Assembly: GCA_963573305.1 (NCBI GenBank)
Contig: OY754329.1
Coordinates: 130,745,422-130,809,421, forward strand
Direction of reading: 5' to 3'
From: Pyrrhosoma nymphula
Lineage: Eukaryota > Arthropoda > Insecta > Odonata > Coenagrionidae
DNA length: 64,000 bases
The first letter of the stretch is position 1; each line of letters starts with the position of its first letter. Below are positions 46,032-59,439 of the stretch, one piece after another. The notes under the pieces are model-generated. The model worked only from the letters and a program-made list of their open reading frames with translations. It did no database searches and was not told the origin of the DNA. A program made the translations under genes and the position numbers.

Positions 46032-46180
46032 CTCCCATCCTCTTACTTAATCAATAACAGGCCTGGTGCACGGGGAGAGGGGAGAGGTGGGGATGATGAG
46101 TAATTCGAATCTTCTGAGCATCACGAGTCGAGAGAGGCTTTTCACAAGTATCGGGGAGGGGTAATGGAGAGGGCAGTAGG
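46032..46180. repeat. Purine/CpG-rich dispersed repeat, copy 2 of 3
   Basis: Starts at CCCATCCTCTTACTTAATC (lacking the GACGTCAACGAACG block of the other two) and keeps GATGATGAGTAATTCG, CGAGTCGAGAGAGGCTTTTC and a G-rich run. More diverged than copies 1 and 3. Confidence 0.75.
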
Positions 46181-46460
46181 GTGTGACACCGTCGATATAG
46201 ACGAGTGACAAATTACCAACTATCAATACTACATCCACACAATTTAAAGGCATTTTTATGAACCAAAACTGGCAATAAACAACAATAAATTCTCATTTAA
46301 ACAATAATTTGACGAAGACGAACAATAAATACATTATAGATTCATAGAGATCACTAAGAGAGACAAACTGGCATGAAGGAATTTTTAACAATCCGAAAAT
46401 CAATTTTTAAATCATAAGCAATAATATTCTTTGCGATATCGTACAGTTTACCTGTGTGTA
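46181..46460. other. Unassigned DNA between repeat copies
   Basis: AT-rich; nothing recognised. Confidence 0.4.
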
Positions 46461-46735
46461 GATGAAATGAATGAGACGTCAACGAACGCGAAAGTCGAAT
46501 TCCACCATCATCTTACTTAATCCAATCAATGGACGTCCGACGTACGAGGGAGTTGGGGGTGGGGAGAGAGGGAGGTAGGGATGATGAGTAATACGGAACC
46601 TCAGAGCTCGGGGACACCAGAGCCAGTCGTGAGAAGGCTTTTCAGAAGGAGGGGGGGGGCGGAGGGGTGTAAGAGGTGGAGGGGGGAGTGGCCGAGAGAG
46701 GTGAGCTGTTCGACGCCGGAGGCGGACACTTTTAA
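46461..46735. repeat. Purine/CpG-rich dispersed repeat, copy 3 of 3, with G-quadruplex tract
   Basis: Starts GATGAAATGAATGAGACGTC, keeps CTTACTTAATCCAATCA, GATGATGAGTAATACGG, AGAGCTCGGGGACACC and AGAAGGCTTTTCA, and ends GACACTTTTAAAT. It includes a long G-tract region at 46646-46690 that fits the quadruplex pattern several times over. Confidence 0.85.
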
Positions 46736-49700
46736 ATAAAGAGGTGCGGTCAAGAGAAAGGGAAGGAAAACAGACAAGAGGGAAGGGAATAGCAGAGAGA
46801 GAGAGACTATGTGGAAGATTGAGCGTTGTTGACTGTTATTTGAACCAGTCCGATGAGGGAGACATATACCCCGCTCATAACAGAAGCCTCACAGTGAGGT
46901 AGAAGCGAGAGGTAGAGAAAGAGAGGAATCGGCCCCGATGAGTCATCATCAGCGGGGGGACGGTCTCAACCTGAGGCTATGGTGACGAGTCGCGGTGAGA
47001 TGAGTCGGCGGGGGTGGAGGGGGAAAGAAAGGGAGTAGAGAGAGACGCACACGGCAAAGGAGGAGGATGCCCGGAGTGCCTTGCCTGCTCTATCAGCGAC
47101 GATCTCCGTTCCCCAGCAGAGAAACATGCGCCTGACATATTTGACATTTGCTTATTTACCTGGATAACGGGGAGACAGCAAGTCAGTGTGCTCCCCCTCT
47201 CTTCCCTCTGGGTTCTAGGGCTACCGAAATACAAGAAGCCAAACACACACGCACACAGTTTTGTGCTCTAAAAAGCATTGGAACCGGTTACCAGAAGTAG
47301 ATTTTTGCGATTCTTGAGACAAAAATGGTCCATCCAAGTACACGAGCATATCGCTTCGTACGATGGTTCTCGGGAAACATAAACAAATAAAGGAAACATT
47401 TTGAATTTAGAGCTATATCACTGGATTTTTCTAATTTAGAAAAAATCGAACAGTCCCTTATTTTGTTGATCAAAGAATTTCTACTAAGCAAGGCAAAGGG
47501 CGAGGGAACGAATAATAGAAGTTAAAACTATCCCAAAATTAACAAATAATGAAATGTCCGATTTGAGCTCGTAAAATTTAGTCAAATTTGAGCAATCTAC
47601 GACCTATTTTTTAAATTAGAAATTGAACGAACGAGTAGAGTGTTGTGTGGATAGCTGAATTTTAGCGACGAGAAATTTAATACTTGTTTTCAATTTATTT
47701 GAACAAATATAATTTGAACATAGGTATTGAAGGAAGGCGCTTCTACTAGAAACAATCACACATTTGAAACGGCCTGCAAACAGTAATGAGGAACATATTT
47801 GTTTCTCGTAATCGCTCATAGCCATGTTTAAATCAGATCTTTAAATCGTAATTTTTGCTTTTAAATGTACTTGTTTATGGTGTGGCACAGCTATGATACC
47901 AATATTTTGCCAAAACAGACGATTTGATCGAGTAATTTCATAAAAAAATCTTACTGTGAGACATAGGTATAGACAACATTAAAGTAATAAAAATTATACA
48001 GCATTTCAATCCAGAGCTGTAATAGTTATAGCCAGGACCAAAATGGAATGTTGAGATCAGGATCCACAAGGGGATCCCATATAGCGATGTTGGGAAACTC
48101 AACGCAACACCTTCGTAGGACTTATCGCGGAAGAAATTCCAAGTAACAGCAATTTTTTCACCACATAAACCATAAATTCTTTTTTTACATAAGTATTTAC
48201 TTATTTTAATTATTTATTCATTTCAACGAATTATTTATACTAAGGAGAGCGGAAAAATATATTATAATATGCTTTTACTTCGGGCATGAAAACGAGTTTT
48301 AGGAGGTATGAACTAAAGAAGGAGTTGAAAAATTTAGTCACGACGACAGTCCAACATTTTTGGAATAGCCAGCAAAATTATTTTGACCCTAGGCTCCAAA
48401 ACCTCATCGCAAAAACCAGACAAAAACGTTAACCTTAGTTCATGATAGTCTCATAACTGTAAACAAATCCTTATATCCAATCTATTACATTCCCTCGGCC
48501 TTGAGATAAAGTCTCAACTGATCGACCATTGACAGAACAAGCCTGGCACACGTTCACATTACCCTAATATACTATAATTTAACTCATCCCATTAAGTAGC
48601 ATACCACCTTTGCTAAAAAGGCAGCTGCTACATCGGTTGCTCACCTGGAGAGGCAAAATGTCCGTTCAGCACCCTTCAATTCCCGTTCTGCTGGGTATTA
48701 CAGCCAGAAAAAAATTATATTCACGAGACCTACTCTAATCGATAGAAAGAAACACGTGCACAAATTAATGACTCATTTGAGGGCAGCGAAGAGAAAAACT
48801 AAAAAAAAAAACAAGTGGATACCGGAGCAACTTGGGCCAGAATAAACGTTACCAGTTACAACATGCCCTAGCAACTTTTCAATGTAAAGTTACACAGAGT
48901 CTACTAAATGTTATGTATAACAAATTTACAACACACAGCCTCAAATAACCATTGATTAAAGGAGAGAATATATGGCGTCTTGACTCACGAAAGAGTTTTT
49001 TTAATGATCCACCTAACATAACCACAGCGCATAAATGTGTACACAAATTTTATGATAATGCAGTGCTTTTTTGGAAATTATTTCCGTTTCGCATTTTACA
49101 GACAATAATTACAACAACACGACTTTTCTGCTACTAATACCTTTTTTTGGCGTATTAACTGCACAATTGACACATTAAATATGGCTGGTGGCGCATTTTA
49201 ATGGATACAATATTCCTCCGGGCTCTATATATCGTATGGTTACAGAAAGTCTTCTTTAAGCGAGTAACGCAGGGAGAAGAAAAATGATCACGCGATTCCC
49301 AGGAATAACATTTGTGAACATTTTCCAAGTTTTCTCATATTTCCAGGGGATTTTTCTTGGAGAAGTTTTTTTTATTTACGAGTCTACAAGCGTCTCCCTG
49401 ATTTTAAAATACAAGTTTTAGTTTCAAGACGGACAAAAGGAATATTTAATCAACTAAACGTTCAAAGAAAGCGAGCAGATTTAGCGACAGCGGTCAACAT
49501 TCAACTGAATGGGCGGCAGGAACCACATTGAATGCAGATATGCGAAGCAGATAACGTGGGAATAACTTTGGAAAGTGAAATTACGAGGAACTATAAAACT
49601 ACCATACTCAAGCGTTGGTGGACTCAAGCGTTTGCAATGCGCAACCATAAAACGGCAAGAATTGGCCTCCAAGGTCTTCCTCCTCCTTGGCAAGGCCTCC

Positions 49701-52700
49701 TTAGGCCTAATTTTACTTGATATCTGCTACATTCTGTTAACACTATATTCTGCTCTTTATTTTCCATGGCTACGGATTGTTTATCAAGAGATCTAATCCG
49801 ACATTCTTAACAAACCCAGGGCCGTCTTTTCATTTTGACTCCTGCCAAATAACTCGGAACACTTTATTAATATGGATACCAGACTAGCCAGAGTTGTTTT
49901 CGCTAATCGTCTAACGTATGAATATCTAATAAGCACCATCCCAGAACCCTTATCCTAAGTGCGAAGTACAAAGGTAAGCAGTTATCACATATCGTTTACC
50001 TTAAGAACGATTTTCTCCCTGACCGAACCTTAGAAAACGCGTCTATTTTAGCCCAATGATTCACACCATGCCCAACGTCAACTGAATCTTGTGCAGGCCT
50101 GGAGAACTGCGACATGCAGAAGAATTTACGAGGACGCATTTTATTTCCCGTTTTCAGTTGGCGTTGGGGTTCAGTTCAGTATTGAGTTGAATATCTTGGC
50201 CATTTAGATGATAATGGTGACACCACTGATTCCTTTTAAAAATGAATGTGCGGCACGTTTTCTCATTCGCAAATATAATCATGAATATTGTAACACTTGA
50301 TTCACCAAATATCGCGTTTCTGTCCACGGATACAAGCCTGAATCTTTAAAGAAAAATACTAAATTCGACCAAAATACTTTCATCACCATGCAAGGCGAAT
50401 GAGGGCAAATGTTCCGAGTGAATGTATTTAAGAAGTTGCCGATGTGATTTCACTCCAAAAAGAACATTTTCAACTTAAGTACGCAGTTTTGACACGAGAG
50501 GAGATAATTTCTGCCAACAACCACCTCAGGGTAGTACTTCTCTAAGTTGCTAGCAGACTAACGGAGTAAAGACGCGGTTTATTCAAGACAACGCTTTTCT
50601 ACAAGAACTTCTCAGTGTAGAAACAGTGCGAAAGTGCGAAAAAATACTCTAAGCAAGTAAAAAAGGTAAATAACTACGAAGAAAACACATCGTAGATGTA
50701 ATATCATATTTTTTGTGGCATATATAACTTTTTGTGACACATGACCAAGTTTACACAGCTGCAAGTTGTAAAATGTATTTTATAGAAAAGGGGGCTCGAA
50801 CCAAGAGTAATTAAATCAATTTTAGTCACTTTAAATCGTGGCGAAGCTATATCTGAATCTCCCCGAAAATTCAATGATGGATAAAAATTAAATTATCATT
50901 ACACTCTGATGAGCTCTTAGCAATAACTTTGGATACTCTTCCAAACTATCGTTTAGTGGTCCATAAAAGTCGGTTGGTAATATAATGCAAGCTTGTGTTA
51001 CACAAAATATACCTCTATGAGGACAGACTCGTCATTTGTCCGGCAGATCGTGAACATATTTTTGCCGGAAATATTCCCTATTCTGCTACACATAACCTTT
51101 CAGGATAGATCACACAATTTTTTCCATCCCACCATCCCAAACAATCTTTTAACTTATCAAATTTATTTAAATGATAAACAGGGGACTCGATCCTCCATTT
51201 TATTTTCCTAAATGAAATGCACCATAAATCTCAAAAAAAGAAGGTAAACCTACTTGCACTGAAAATTCGACATTTACCTACCGGTTGCGATCGTATTCGC
51301 AAGTTGCGTAACATAACTAACGGAGGGCACGCATTTGGATTCTTCCTGTGTATGGACACTGATCAAAGCACATTTTTATAACCCTGCCAAGCAATTGGCT
51401 CGTCGGAGATCCGCCTTAGGCACGCAGGTCGATCAGCAAGAAAATAGCAAGTCTTGGCAGCAATAGAATTTGCCGTCGTTACCGCAAAAAAACTAAAAAA
51501 GCATAGTCACTCAGCGAGTCGAATGCCTCGAGAAAATAAGGCAATGGAAAAGGAACTCATATCAATTCATGGATCAATTCATTCCTTATTCAAACGAATA
51601 CAAAGATCGGTGATCGTAAAAGAATTTCTTGACGGCGTCACTTCTCGCATTGGAGAGCCCAGTTAAGTAATTATTTTCTAGGAAAATCTGTAGAGTCAAT
51701 AGCTATCTGCTTTATAGAACCAATATTTGTTCACTATCAAAGGCATTCCGGATGAATAGTGATGAAACAGAAAATTATACATAATCAACTACACCAAAGT
51801 TTTACAATGATTAACTAACGGAACCTATTCATTCATTCATACGACAGTGCTTGAGATGCCTTTCATTTTTCTCCACGTCGAACGCAATATTGACCCTCGC
51901 AAGACTACGCAAGTAATTTTTCAAAGCGAGGAGAAATACTAGGAACGATTACCGAGCTCCACAGTTTACGGAATCGTTCACGCACCCGAGCAGGAACTAA
52001 ATTGATGAGTTTTTGCGCGTGCCCGTCAAAAAATAAAACGTCACTACGCGTCGACCATTAGCGAGCGATTTGTTTAATACGGACTCCAGAGGAGGAAAAA
52101 GGGGGGGGGGGAAGAGTTTTAGTTTTGCGAATGCGGACGGGATACTTAGCGCATGTAACTTCATTGAACTATACGCAGGACTTGCTCGGAAAATAATTTT
52201 TTTTACGCAACCCAGAGCGGGCGAGTTGCGTAGAGTAAGTAGTACCTGCTTCCTACAACGGACGCCAATAAACGACGTCCATGTGCGCGGCGGACACGAG
52301 CGCCCATTGGAGAATTGAATAAGGAGGATGCGAAGCACCCTTTTCAACTTAACCCAGAGAGCGCGCTGCCAGACCAATAAACTGCGTGGCATCCCGCCCG
52401 TTTCCATGGAGACGTCAGGGACGCGAGATGTCGCTTCCTTTTCGGACAAGCGGCGGCGTTGGAAGGCAAAAAAGACCTACGCAGAAACTGTTGCAGACCT
52501 TGCTGAGCAATTAGGACTATCAATAAGCTCTTGATTGTTGACAAGAAGTCATGTCGAAACCAGTAGGTACTAACGCTGGTAGAGTCAAAGACAACAAAAA
52601 AGTCATTCAATTAAAGCATTTGCAATGAGGAAGAATAAAGGAACTGAGAAAAAAAGAATAAGATAATTAAAAAAAGAACGAATGGAAACTTGACCGACGA

Positions 52701-55084
52701 CCATTGAGAAATCCACGCATGTTACTGAAGTTTTGGATTCCACATGGAAAGACGTAACAATTTCCTTAGTAACAATTTACCACGGGGTATAATGCAATGG
52801 ATGTGAATACCCTCCAAATGATTTGCTTCTTGAATAGGACTGAAAAATTATCCGAGTTAGGTACTTAAAAAAATGATTACATTAATTTTAAATCTGAGTG
52901 CTAAGTAAAGTATCGCATTGAATCAAAGAGGAAGGCGTAATCATTCGAATTGCTAATCGCAAGAATAGAAACATGAAGGATAAAAAAAAATTCAACGTGA
53001 TAGAAAAATTACACTCTTTTAGTCGTAACCTAATTTATTCGGCGAAGCCCCTCACGGCAAGATTAGTACAGGGTGTAAGTTTAGACAATTCAGAAGGAGG
53101 GGAAGGCAATCGTCAGGCTACCTATATAACTTAGGTAACAAGGCATCGTGTAAAGCCAACGAAAAAGAACGCGGCTATTCAATTGTTTCCTTCGATAAAG
53201 CATTCCTAGCGTCACTGAGGGCCAAACACGTTGATCAAAGAACCGATTTTTCAGCTCTCTCGAACATCGATCGAGGCACATGATGTACCACATGTAAAGA
53301 TACCCCCATTGATAAGTACCTGCGACCTATTTGGTGAACTGATTACTGTACTAATACTTCAGACACGAGGTGCTGAGAGAATTCGTCAAGGACAACATCG
53401 CACGAATAAACGACCTGAAATAAAAACAAAATCATTCACTCCGAATCAAACTTGGGCACGCATTTTTTCACCATCAAAAGTTGAGAACCGCCTATTCCTA
53501 ATGCAGTGTTTTGTTTTTCAAAGAAATATTGGAAATTGACTATGAAGTGGAAATCAACGCTGAACAGAGGCAAAGCTTTTTCTATAAAGTCAATTTTTTC
53601 AACAATAATGGTGAAAATACACTTGAAAAATATTTTTTTTCGCTGGAATAAATTTCAGGTGAAAAAATAAAATTTATAGTGCAGCAACTGCAACGTTTGG
53701 TAAAGCAGACAGCTTACGAAAATATCATTTAAACCAAACTGGAAGATTGTCCTCAAATGTTACTCATTATCTCTAAGATAGGGTAAAAGGCTTAAGAATG
53801 AGATACAACGGTTGCTTCAGTTGTTAGATTTCTTCCATGGCCACATCCCCCAACAGGGAAACCAAAGGAGCTTCGTAGATTCAATCACATCTATTTTCTC
53901 GACTTTTGCTTTCCGCGTCAGGGAGAAAGAACAAACGGCGCTCATTTTAAGTTTAAATTGAAAGACAATGCGCTTCCAGTAATCCAAGAAATTTTCACTT
54001 TAGATACAGACAAGATGTTATAAAACTAGTCGTGTAGCCACCTCCCCATTAATCTTCGCTTTTTTGCCGAAGAAATCTACAGATATATACAGAGAGGGCG
54101 ATTTGAATGTAAGATCAGGGGAAATTGGATACGAATTTCAGAGCAATTGTTGAGCATTGACATCACCATTTCATTTTTATTGATATGGAATTAAAAAAGA
54201 GAAAGTGTTTCCAAGTTAAAGAATGCGAAGAGAAGTCCGATTGAATCTTCAAAGGTAAACAAACTGCTATAAAATTCCGCAAGAACCGAGAAATTAACCC
54301 CCTCTTATGAGAATTGCTACCCAGCGATAAATAATTGAAGGCTTTAAAATATGCTGGCTTGTTAAGAGCACAATCCTCGGAAACGAGAAAGTCATGCTTG
54401 CTCCGAATGACGAAGAAAGGCTTCTTGAGTTCTCTCAAGAAGTGGCTTCCATAACGGATGGAGGAGAAAACTTTCTTTCTAAAATTCACAACGGGATACA
54501 CTGGAATGGTGTGGGGAATCCCGAGGCAAAGCAGCCGAAGCCGTGTCTCCGGGACAGCTTTTACTCAGGTTAATTCGAAGCTTTAGGAATATGTCAAGCT
54601 GCATTTCATTAGGCAAATGGACGGCAAGCATGGGAAAATCCATCACTTTACTCGAGGAAAATATAAAACCATGGAATGACCACCAAGGGATGTGAAAGTG
54701 GGCACCGGCACACTTTACTGGTTTTACTTCACCGGCAGACACCGCATGGTGACTGGTCTAAATGACTTCAATGGATTACGGATTTTTCCTCGTAAGAAGA
54801 ACAAATTTAATATCAGCATTTTCTTATGCCAAAAATTACAGAATTTGATATTTGAATCCACGGCAAATTAAATTAACGAAAAAGTGATTAATCTTGTCGC
54901 TGTTGACCTCCAAGTAAAGCCCGGTTTTACAATTCGGATTAAATATTTTCTCGGCATGACATTCGATGAGAATATGTTGCTTTCTCGTTAATGACATCAA
55001 CATATCGGCAGCGTGATAAACGTGACAAAACACATACATACAAACGTCATTCCTTTTCGGGTTAGGCAATGTCTAAGAACTTAG
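46736..55084. other. Unassigned DNA, 8.3 kb
   Basis: No supported gene. Overlapping opposite-strand ORFs at 46977-47271 lie in a GC-rich patch. A CpG-rich patch at about 52060-52460 includes a run of about 11 G (near 52090-52101) and conflicting ORFs of 68-150 codons, the longest (51997-52449, minus) without any domain I know. ORFs at 54163-54501 and 54479-54742 (minus) are likewise unrecognised. No LINE tail, SINE head or inverted repeat was seen in this stretch, which makes it the quietest part of the window. Confidence 0.4.
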
Positions 55085-55750
55085 CTGATTAGATGTTAGG
55101 GCTGGGAAATTACCACTATCTTAATTTTCCATAATGTCTTATCCTTGCACACCTCTGCCGCTTCTATTAGATGCATTGCTTCATACGCACTCTCCTCTCT
55201 TTAACTCCTCTCAACATTTATCTCTTCCGCCACATTCACCCTAGAACTCTCGGTCTACCCCATCCTCTCACACCATTTACTCTCCTATCATATATTTATT
55301 TCTTTATCCGACTCTCATCCATTCTCTCAACATGGCAAAACCAACGAAGCACACTCCTTTCATGGATGTTCATTACTGGAATATTCAACCCACATTCTTT
55401 CATCACCTACTCATTCCTAACCCTAGCCATTCTACGTTTTCCTCACATACTTCTCAGGTACTCCTTCTCACTTCATTTAGCCGAAATATATGTTCATCCT
55501 GACATACCCAGGTTTCGCTGCCATTTAATAGCGTCGGGAGGGGAACACTTTTTTGACCCACGATTTTAGCTTTCCTAGACAAACACTCACTCCTTGAATG
55601 ATCCACAAGCTACCTACGATTTTCCATCCGGCATATGCAGGCCTCTTTATCTCCACATCCATCCTTCCATCTTTCGCTAACACTCGGCATAATCACACAA
55701 AATCATCAACTTATTCAATTACTTCACCATTCACACAAACTCGAACTTGA
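55085..55750 (-). pseudogene. RTE-like LINE ORF2 C-terminal relic, second antisense copy
   Basis: Minus-strand reading from 55750 downward: VRVCVNGEVIE; RVLAKDGRMDVEIKRPAYAG; a decayed VPLPTLLNGSETWVCQDEH (near 55510); LRSMCGKRRMARVRNE; VMKECGLNIPVMNIHERSVL; RWFCHVERMDESRIKK (near 55330); RRVNGVRGWGRPRV; then AAEVCKDKTLWKIKIVVISQ near 55100. The order matches 34866-35570 and lies downstream of the RT in this LINE type. It needs several frame changes and has stops, so it is dead. This copy keeps the RWF-H-VERMD box better than the first. The plus-strand ORF at 55171-55569 is its shadow. Confidence 0.87.
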
Positions 55751-56396
55751 CAAAACCCGAGCTAATAGGCTACATGACATTAGCAAAAACGCTACCACAT
55801 CTAATGGTTAAAGATAACAAGACATTATAAAAGACAACCTAAACAGAGTCTAAATTGATTGTTATCACCAACATACATAATTTCATCCTAATTGACACTA
55901 TGTTAATAGGCATGTTAATTGGAACCCTTAGGAAAAAACGTCATTGAAATCCAAGTATCAACAAAAAAATCAACAGAAGAAACAAATAAGACGTAACGAG
56001 AGTCTCGAAAAACAAGTTGTTTTCTTTCTTTATTCAATGCGATGACTTGGCAACAATGGAAAAAATATTTTATAGTGGTCAAAGGGAGAAAAGAATTAGC
56101 TAAAAGACGAGAACTTTCGGAATTAACTTCCATGTTCTTTAAACAACCTAAATAATTTTTTTTAAATTTAAATTTAATTTTACGTTATTCACAAACAGGG
56201 TGCAAAGTATTAGACTCTCAATAGGTACATATCTCAAAGAATACCAAAGTTTCTCACCAAGCTAGAACGGATTGCCTTGAACGAGGGCAGTGGTGCATTA
56301 GTTAAAAGTTTACGATTGGCTTTAAATAGCCAATTACTTTCAGGAGAATGTCGAGCATAAGGCGTACGTGTAAAACGCCGTTTTCCAAATGCTTTC
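55751..56396. other. Unassigned DNA
   Basis: AT-rich, one 72-codon antisense ORF, nothing recognised. Confidence 0.4.
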
Positions 56397-56448
56397 TAGC
56401 TACGTTTTATGTGAAATGTAATGTTACATTACACCTAGAACGTAGCTA
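56397..56448. repeat. 52-bp imperfect palindrome
   Basis: The left half TAGCTACGTTTTATGTGAAA plus TGTAA pairs with the complement of TTACATTACACCTAG plus AACGTAGCTA, with about four mismatches and a two-base centre. It could be a very small foldback element or a cruciform-forming site; no function is implied. Confidence 0.75.
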
Positions 56449-56739
56449 CAAACAACAAGAAAACGTAAATCTGTTGGCATAAATACATGGGATTCAGAGG
56501 CGAATAACTGTGGCCATACGATGATTCACGAGGGTTTAAAACTTCCAATTTAGAGGCCACGATGCACGCTCATTGTTTAATATACGATGACATAAGGGCT
56601 GAGACAGCAAAAGCTTAATCCAGATCAAGGATTGAATGTATAACATGCATACATACACACCCACGACGCCATCACCTTTCGGGGCAAGCAAATAAAATGC
56701 ATTCCCATTATAAATTGGTTTGATTTACGAACCTATTTT

Positions 56740-56786
56740 CATCTACATACTTCCAGCGTAGAGGCATGTGGCAGGGGGAGTAAAGA
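56740..56786 (-). mobile_element. LINE 3'-tail relic, minus strand
   Basis: In reverse complement: CTCCCCCTGCCACATGCC, then a TACGCTGGAAGTATGTAGATG end. This is the tail signature (CCCCCTGCCA...TGTAGATG) in short, diverged form, without attached coding sequence. Confidence 0.6.
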
Positions 56787-58119
56787 CACCGGCCATACAA
56801 GGGGAAGGAATAGGGAAAAGGAGGGGAGAGAGGAAAGAGGTTAATTGTATGCTAACGATGAGTCTTACGCTATAGCATTTCATTCGAGTATTTTGAGCAG
56901 AATTACCTTTCAAATGACTTGAGAGAACCTCGACTTGATCCTACGACGAACGATGGCATCCTCAACTCGCCAGACCATGGAAAGGCCACAAAAACCACGA
57001 AACTCCACGAGACTATCAACTTAATTTTTTCCTGACACCTGCATCCATACTCATACGTTCCCTACATATCACAATTTCACATCGAAACCGTCACACAAAC
57101 ACGCACTCGGTTTCAGAAACTAAACACACCGAGACGATGCCTTTCTCACTTGATATTCACAAGAGAGCGCGCCACTTTTCCCGCTCTCATCCGTCAGGCG
57201 ATGCGGACGAAGAAGTCGCGAAACCAGAGGAATCTGCCGATGTCACCCGGCATTTACTCTTTTGAAATCGCTGATGGAAGCCTAAAAGAGCCGCGCGCCG
57301 GAGAACATTTCTGGAATCCGAAGCTGCCAGACACACGCAGCGGAGCGGGGGTAAGGCCTTAAACAGCGAATAGTTTCGATCGCGGCGAATAGCGGAACGT
57401 TCCCGCACAAAAATACCAGCGTGCTCAACACTTCGATAGCTGAATGAATATGCATAGGTTCAAATCACAGTAATTATGTAGATGGCACGTTCTCTTGTTG
57501 CCCATTGGCCCTATCGCTCAGGGCAGGTAGTATTCGAGGAGTGTGTGATTAGAGCGGAGCTGAGGTCCGACGAAGGTCAATCGAGAACCCATTTAAAAAT
57601 TCCACGAAAAGGAAATTATGTGCCGTAAACAAAAGGGTGGGAATGCTCCTAGGCGAAATCAACAGCAGAAACGTGGATTTTAGCGAAAAATACGAGACGA
57701 TAGGTGAAACTCAAAAATAAAGATTTAAAGAAGACATACAGACCAACATATAACACATATTATGGATTAATACAGAGTATCTGATAAGACATTTTTACCC
57801 AAAGTGCTATTTGGCCTTGCCAACTGGCAACTAGTTCACGGGGAAGAGAAACTATACATGTAATGGTTTATCCAGATAATGATGATTATGATCAAGGTTA
57901 AGTATAGTGGTAGCAAAACATGGTAGCAGTTTGTACTTGTACAGAACTTGTATACATACATTAACGCATTAAATACATTACATTTAACGCATTTACATGG
58001 AAAAAAACTTTTAATCAAGTCACCTGCATTGACATAATTGCGTTAACGGGTATGAAACGCCGCAAAGCAAGGCCCTTGCGACCGCTTTGAGTACTTTGAC
58101 CGTAACTTACCGTCTACAG
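56787..58119. other. Unassigned DNA with one CpG-rich patch
   Basis: A CpG-rich patch at about 57120-57420 carries opposing ORFs of 70 and 73 codons without a domain. Nothing else recognised. Confidence 0.4.
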
Positions 58120-58300
58120 CAGGGCTTCTCAAATATTTTTTAAATTCCCCGAATATAATAAATATGGGTTTTTAGACAAAACTCTTCCAGATGGCTTTCA
58201 TAAAATTATAAACAAGAAAATACTTCATATTTACTCTCTTTGTTCAATGGTATTCTTGTGCCTGAAGCTTCTTCGCTAGAAGTTGAATGTTCGGTTTGAT
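58120..58300. mobile_element. Possible hAT-type terminal end
   Basis: CAGGGCTTCTCAAA at 58120 resembles the 5' end of many hAT elements (CAG-GG-(T/C)TCTCAA). I could not find the opposite terminus or a second copy of the preceding 8 bp (GTCTACAG), so this may be a broken element or chance. Confidence 0.25.
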
Positions 58301-58859
58301 GTAAGTAAATTTAATTTTTAATCCCTAATGTAGCCCAATGATTTTAATCTCACTTCCTCCAAGGCTCAACTCACTACTGAGTGTTTAACACTTAGTTGAA
58401 GGGAAGAACCCTAGTGATAGAAGCTGAACTGAGCTTATCCCGGCGGGGGGGGAGGGGGGGGGGGCAGAGGTATTACTCGGCGGGGAGAAGGGTAAGCCAC
58501 CCCAGTAGTAACGACATTCAAACTTCTACTCCAGAGTTTGGTACTAAAACAAGACGCCACAGCTGCAATAATTTTGAATTTTGTGAGTGCAATCAGAGAA
58601 TAAAACAAATGTTTACCATTTGCCTCAATTTTATTTTTTTTTAAAGTCACGATTTTGTCCGGTTTCAGGCTCTATAAAACTACTAACGGTTTCGGAAATC
58701 AGAATGTAGTTACCCTGCCTATATGCTATCAAAATGTCGCTTCTGTGCCCTACCGAGCTATCCAGGAGGAGAAGCCTGAGAAAAACCACGTCCACGTAAC
58801 CATATCGTTCTTTTCCTTATGAAAATTGAACGGATATATTGAAATATCGGAGTGTTTCG
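58301..58859. other. Unassigned DNA with a long G-run
   Basis: At 58442-58464 the plus strand is almost pure G (GGCGGGGGGGGAGGGGGGGG and beyond), a strong quadruplex candidate and a likely site of length error. Opposing ORFs across it are compositional. Confidence 0.45.
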
Positions 58860-59300
58860 TAACTTTAGCTCTCTCTCTCGACTAGCCTCACCCGGTTATT
58901 TTTTTTTTACGAAACGCGACGAGTCCCGACGTGCACGAAACCAAAACAGTGCGATAGGTGTGGCGTGTCCTCTCCCTCTCTCTCTAACCAGTGCGAAATG
59001 TTGGGATGTTGGCGTTGAAATTTCGATCACATACGCCGCTCAAGCGATCGCATAGCGATGCGGAGGAAAGACGGAAATCCCCGCGCGTCGACCGCGAGGA
59101 CGACCGGTGTCTTCGTGAGCGAGCTCCGATCGCGAGGAAAGGCAGCGATTAAAGTGGGACGAGACCCAATGGGCGGATTCGGAATGTCGAAAACGCGAGG
59201 CGCACATACAGACAGCATAAAAAAAGACCACCACCATCTTTCCGAAGGGCATGACAAAACCCGGTTCGCACTGAACGCTGAACGAAAGAACATGACGTAA
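58860..59300. promoter_or_regulatory. CpG-rich patch, candidate promoter or exon
   Basis: CpG dinucleotides are frequent at about 58910-59290 against an otherwise AT-rich background. Three frames are open at once (59027-59311 and 59040-59252 minus, 59058-59300 plus), which reflects base composition more than coding. An AT-rich CGGATATATTG near 58831 is TATA-like, but I cannot establish a transcription start. Confidence 0.25.
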
Positions 59301-59399
59301 GATTTTAACAAATTGATTCTGGCTGAGAACTTTGTGGAACCTTATGGTGCGCGCAAAATTAAGAACTGTCTAATGATAGGTATTGATAGATAAGTAAAT

Positions 59400-59434
59400 T
59401 ATTTTTCACCTACATGTAGAGTAGGTGAAAAATA
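59400..59434. repeat. Perfect 14-bp stem hairpin
   Basis: TATTTTTCACCTAC (59400-59413) and GTAGGTGAAAAATA (59421-59434) are exact inverted copies around a 7-base loop. It ends six bases before the pogo-type element and lies outside that element's ends. It is not followed by a T-run or any other context that would identify a function. Confidence 0.85.
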
Positions 59435-59439
59435 GAAGG

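Noticed and set aside
51997..52449. 150-codon minus-strand ORF as an exon
   Set aside because: It is in a CpG-rich patch where several conflicting frames are open; no motif or homology recognised.
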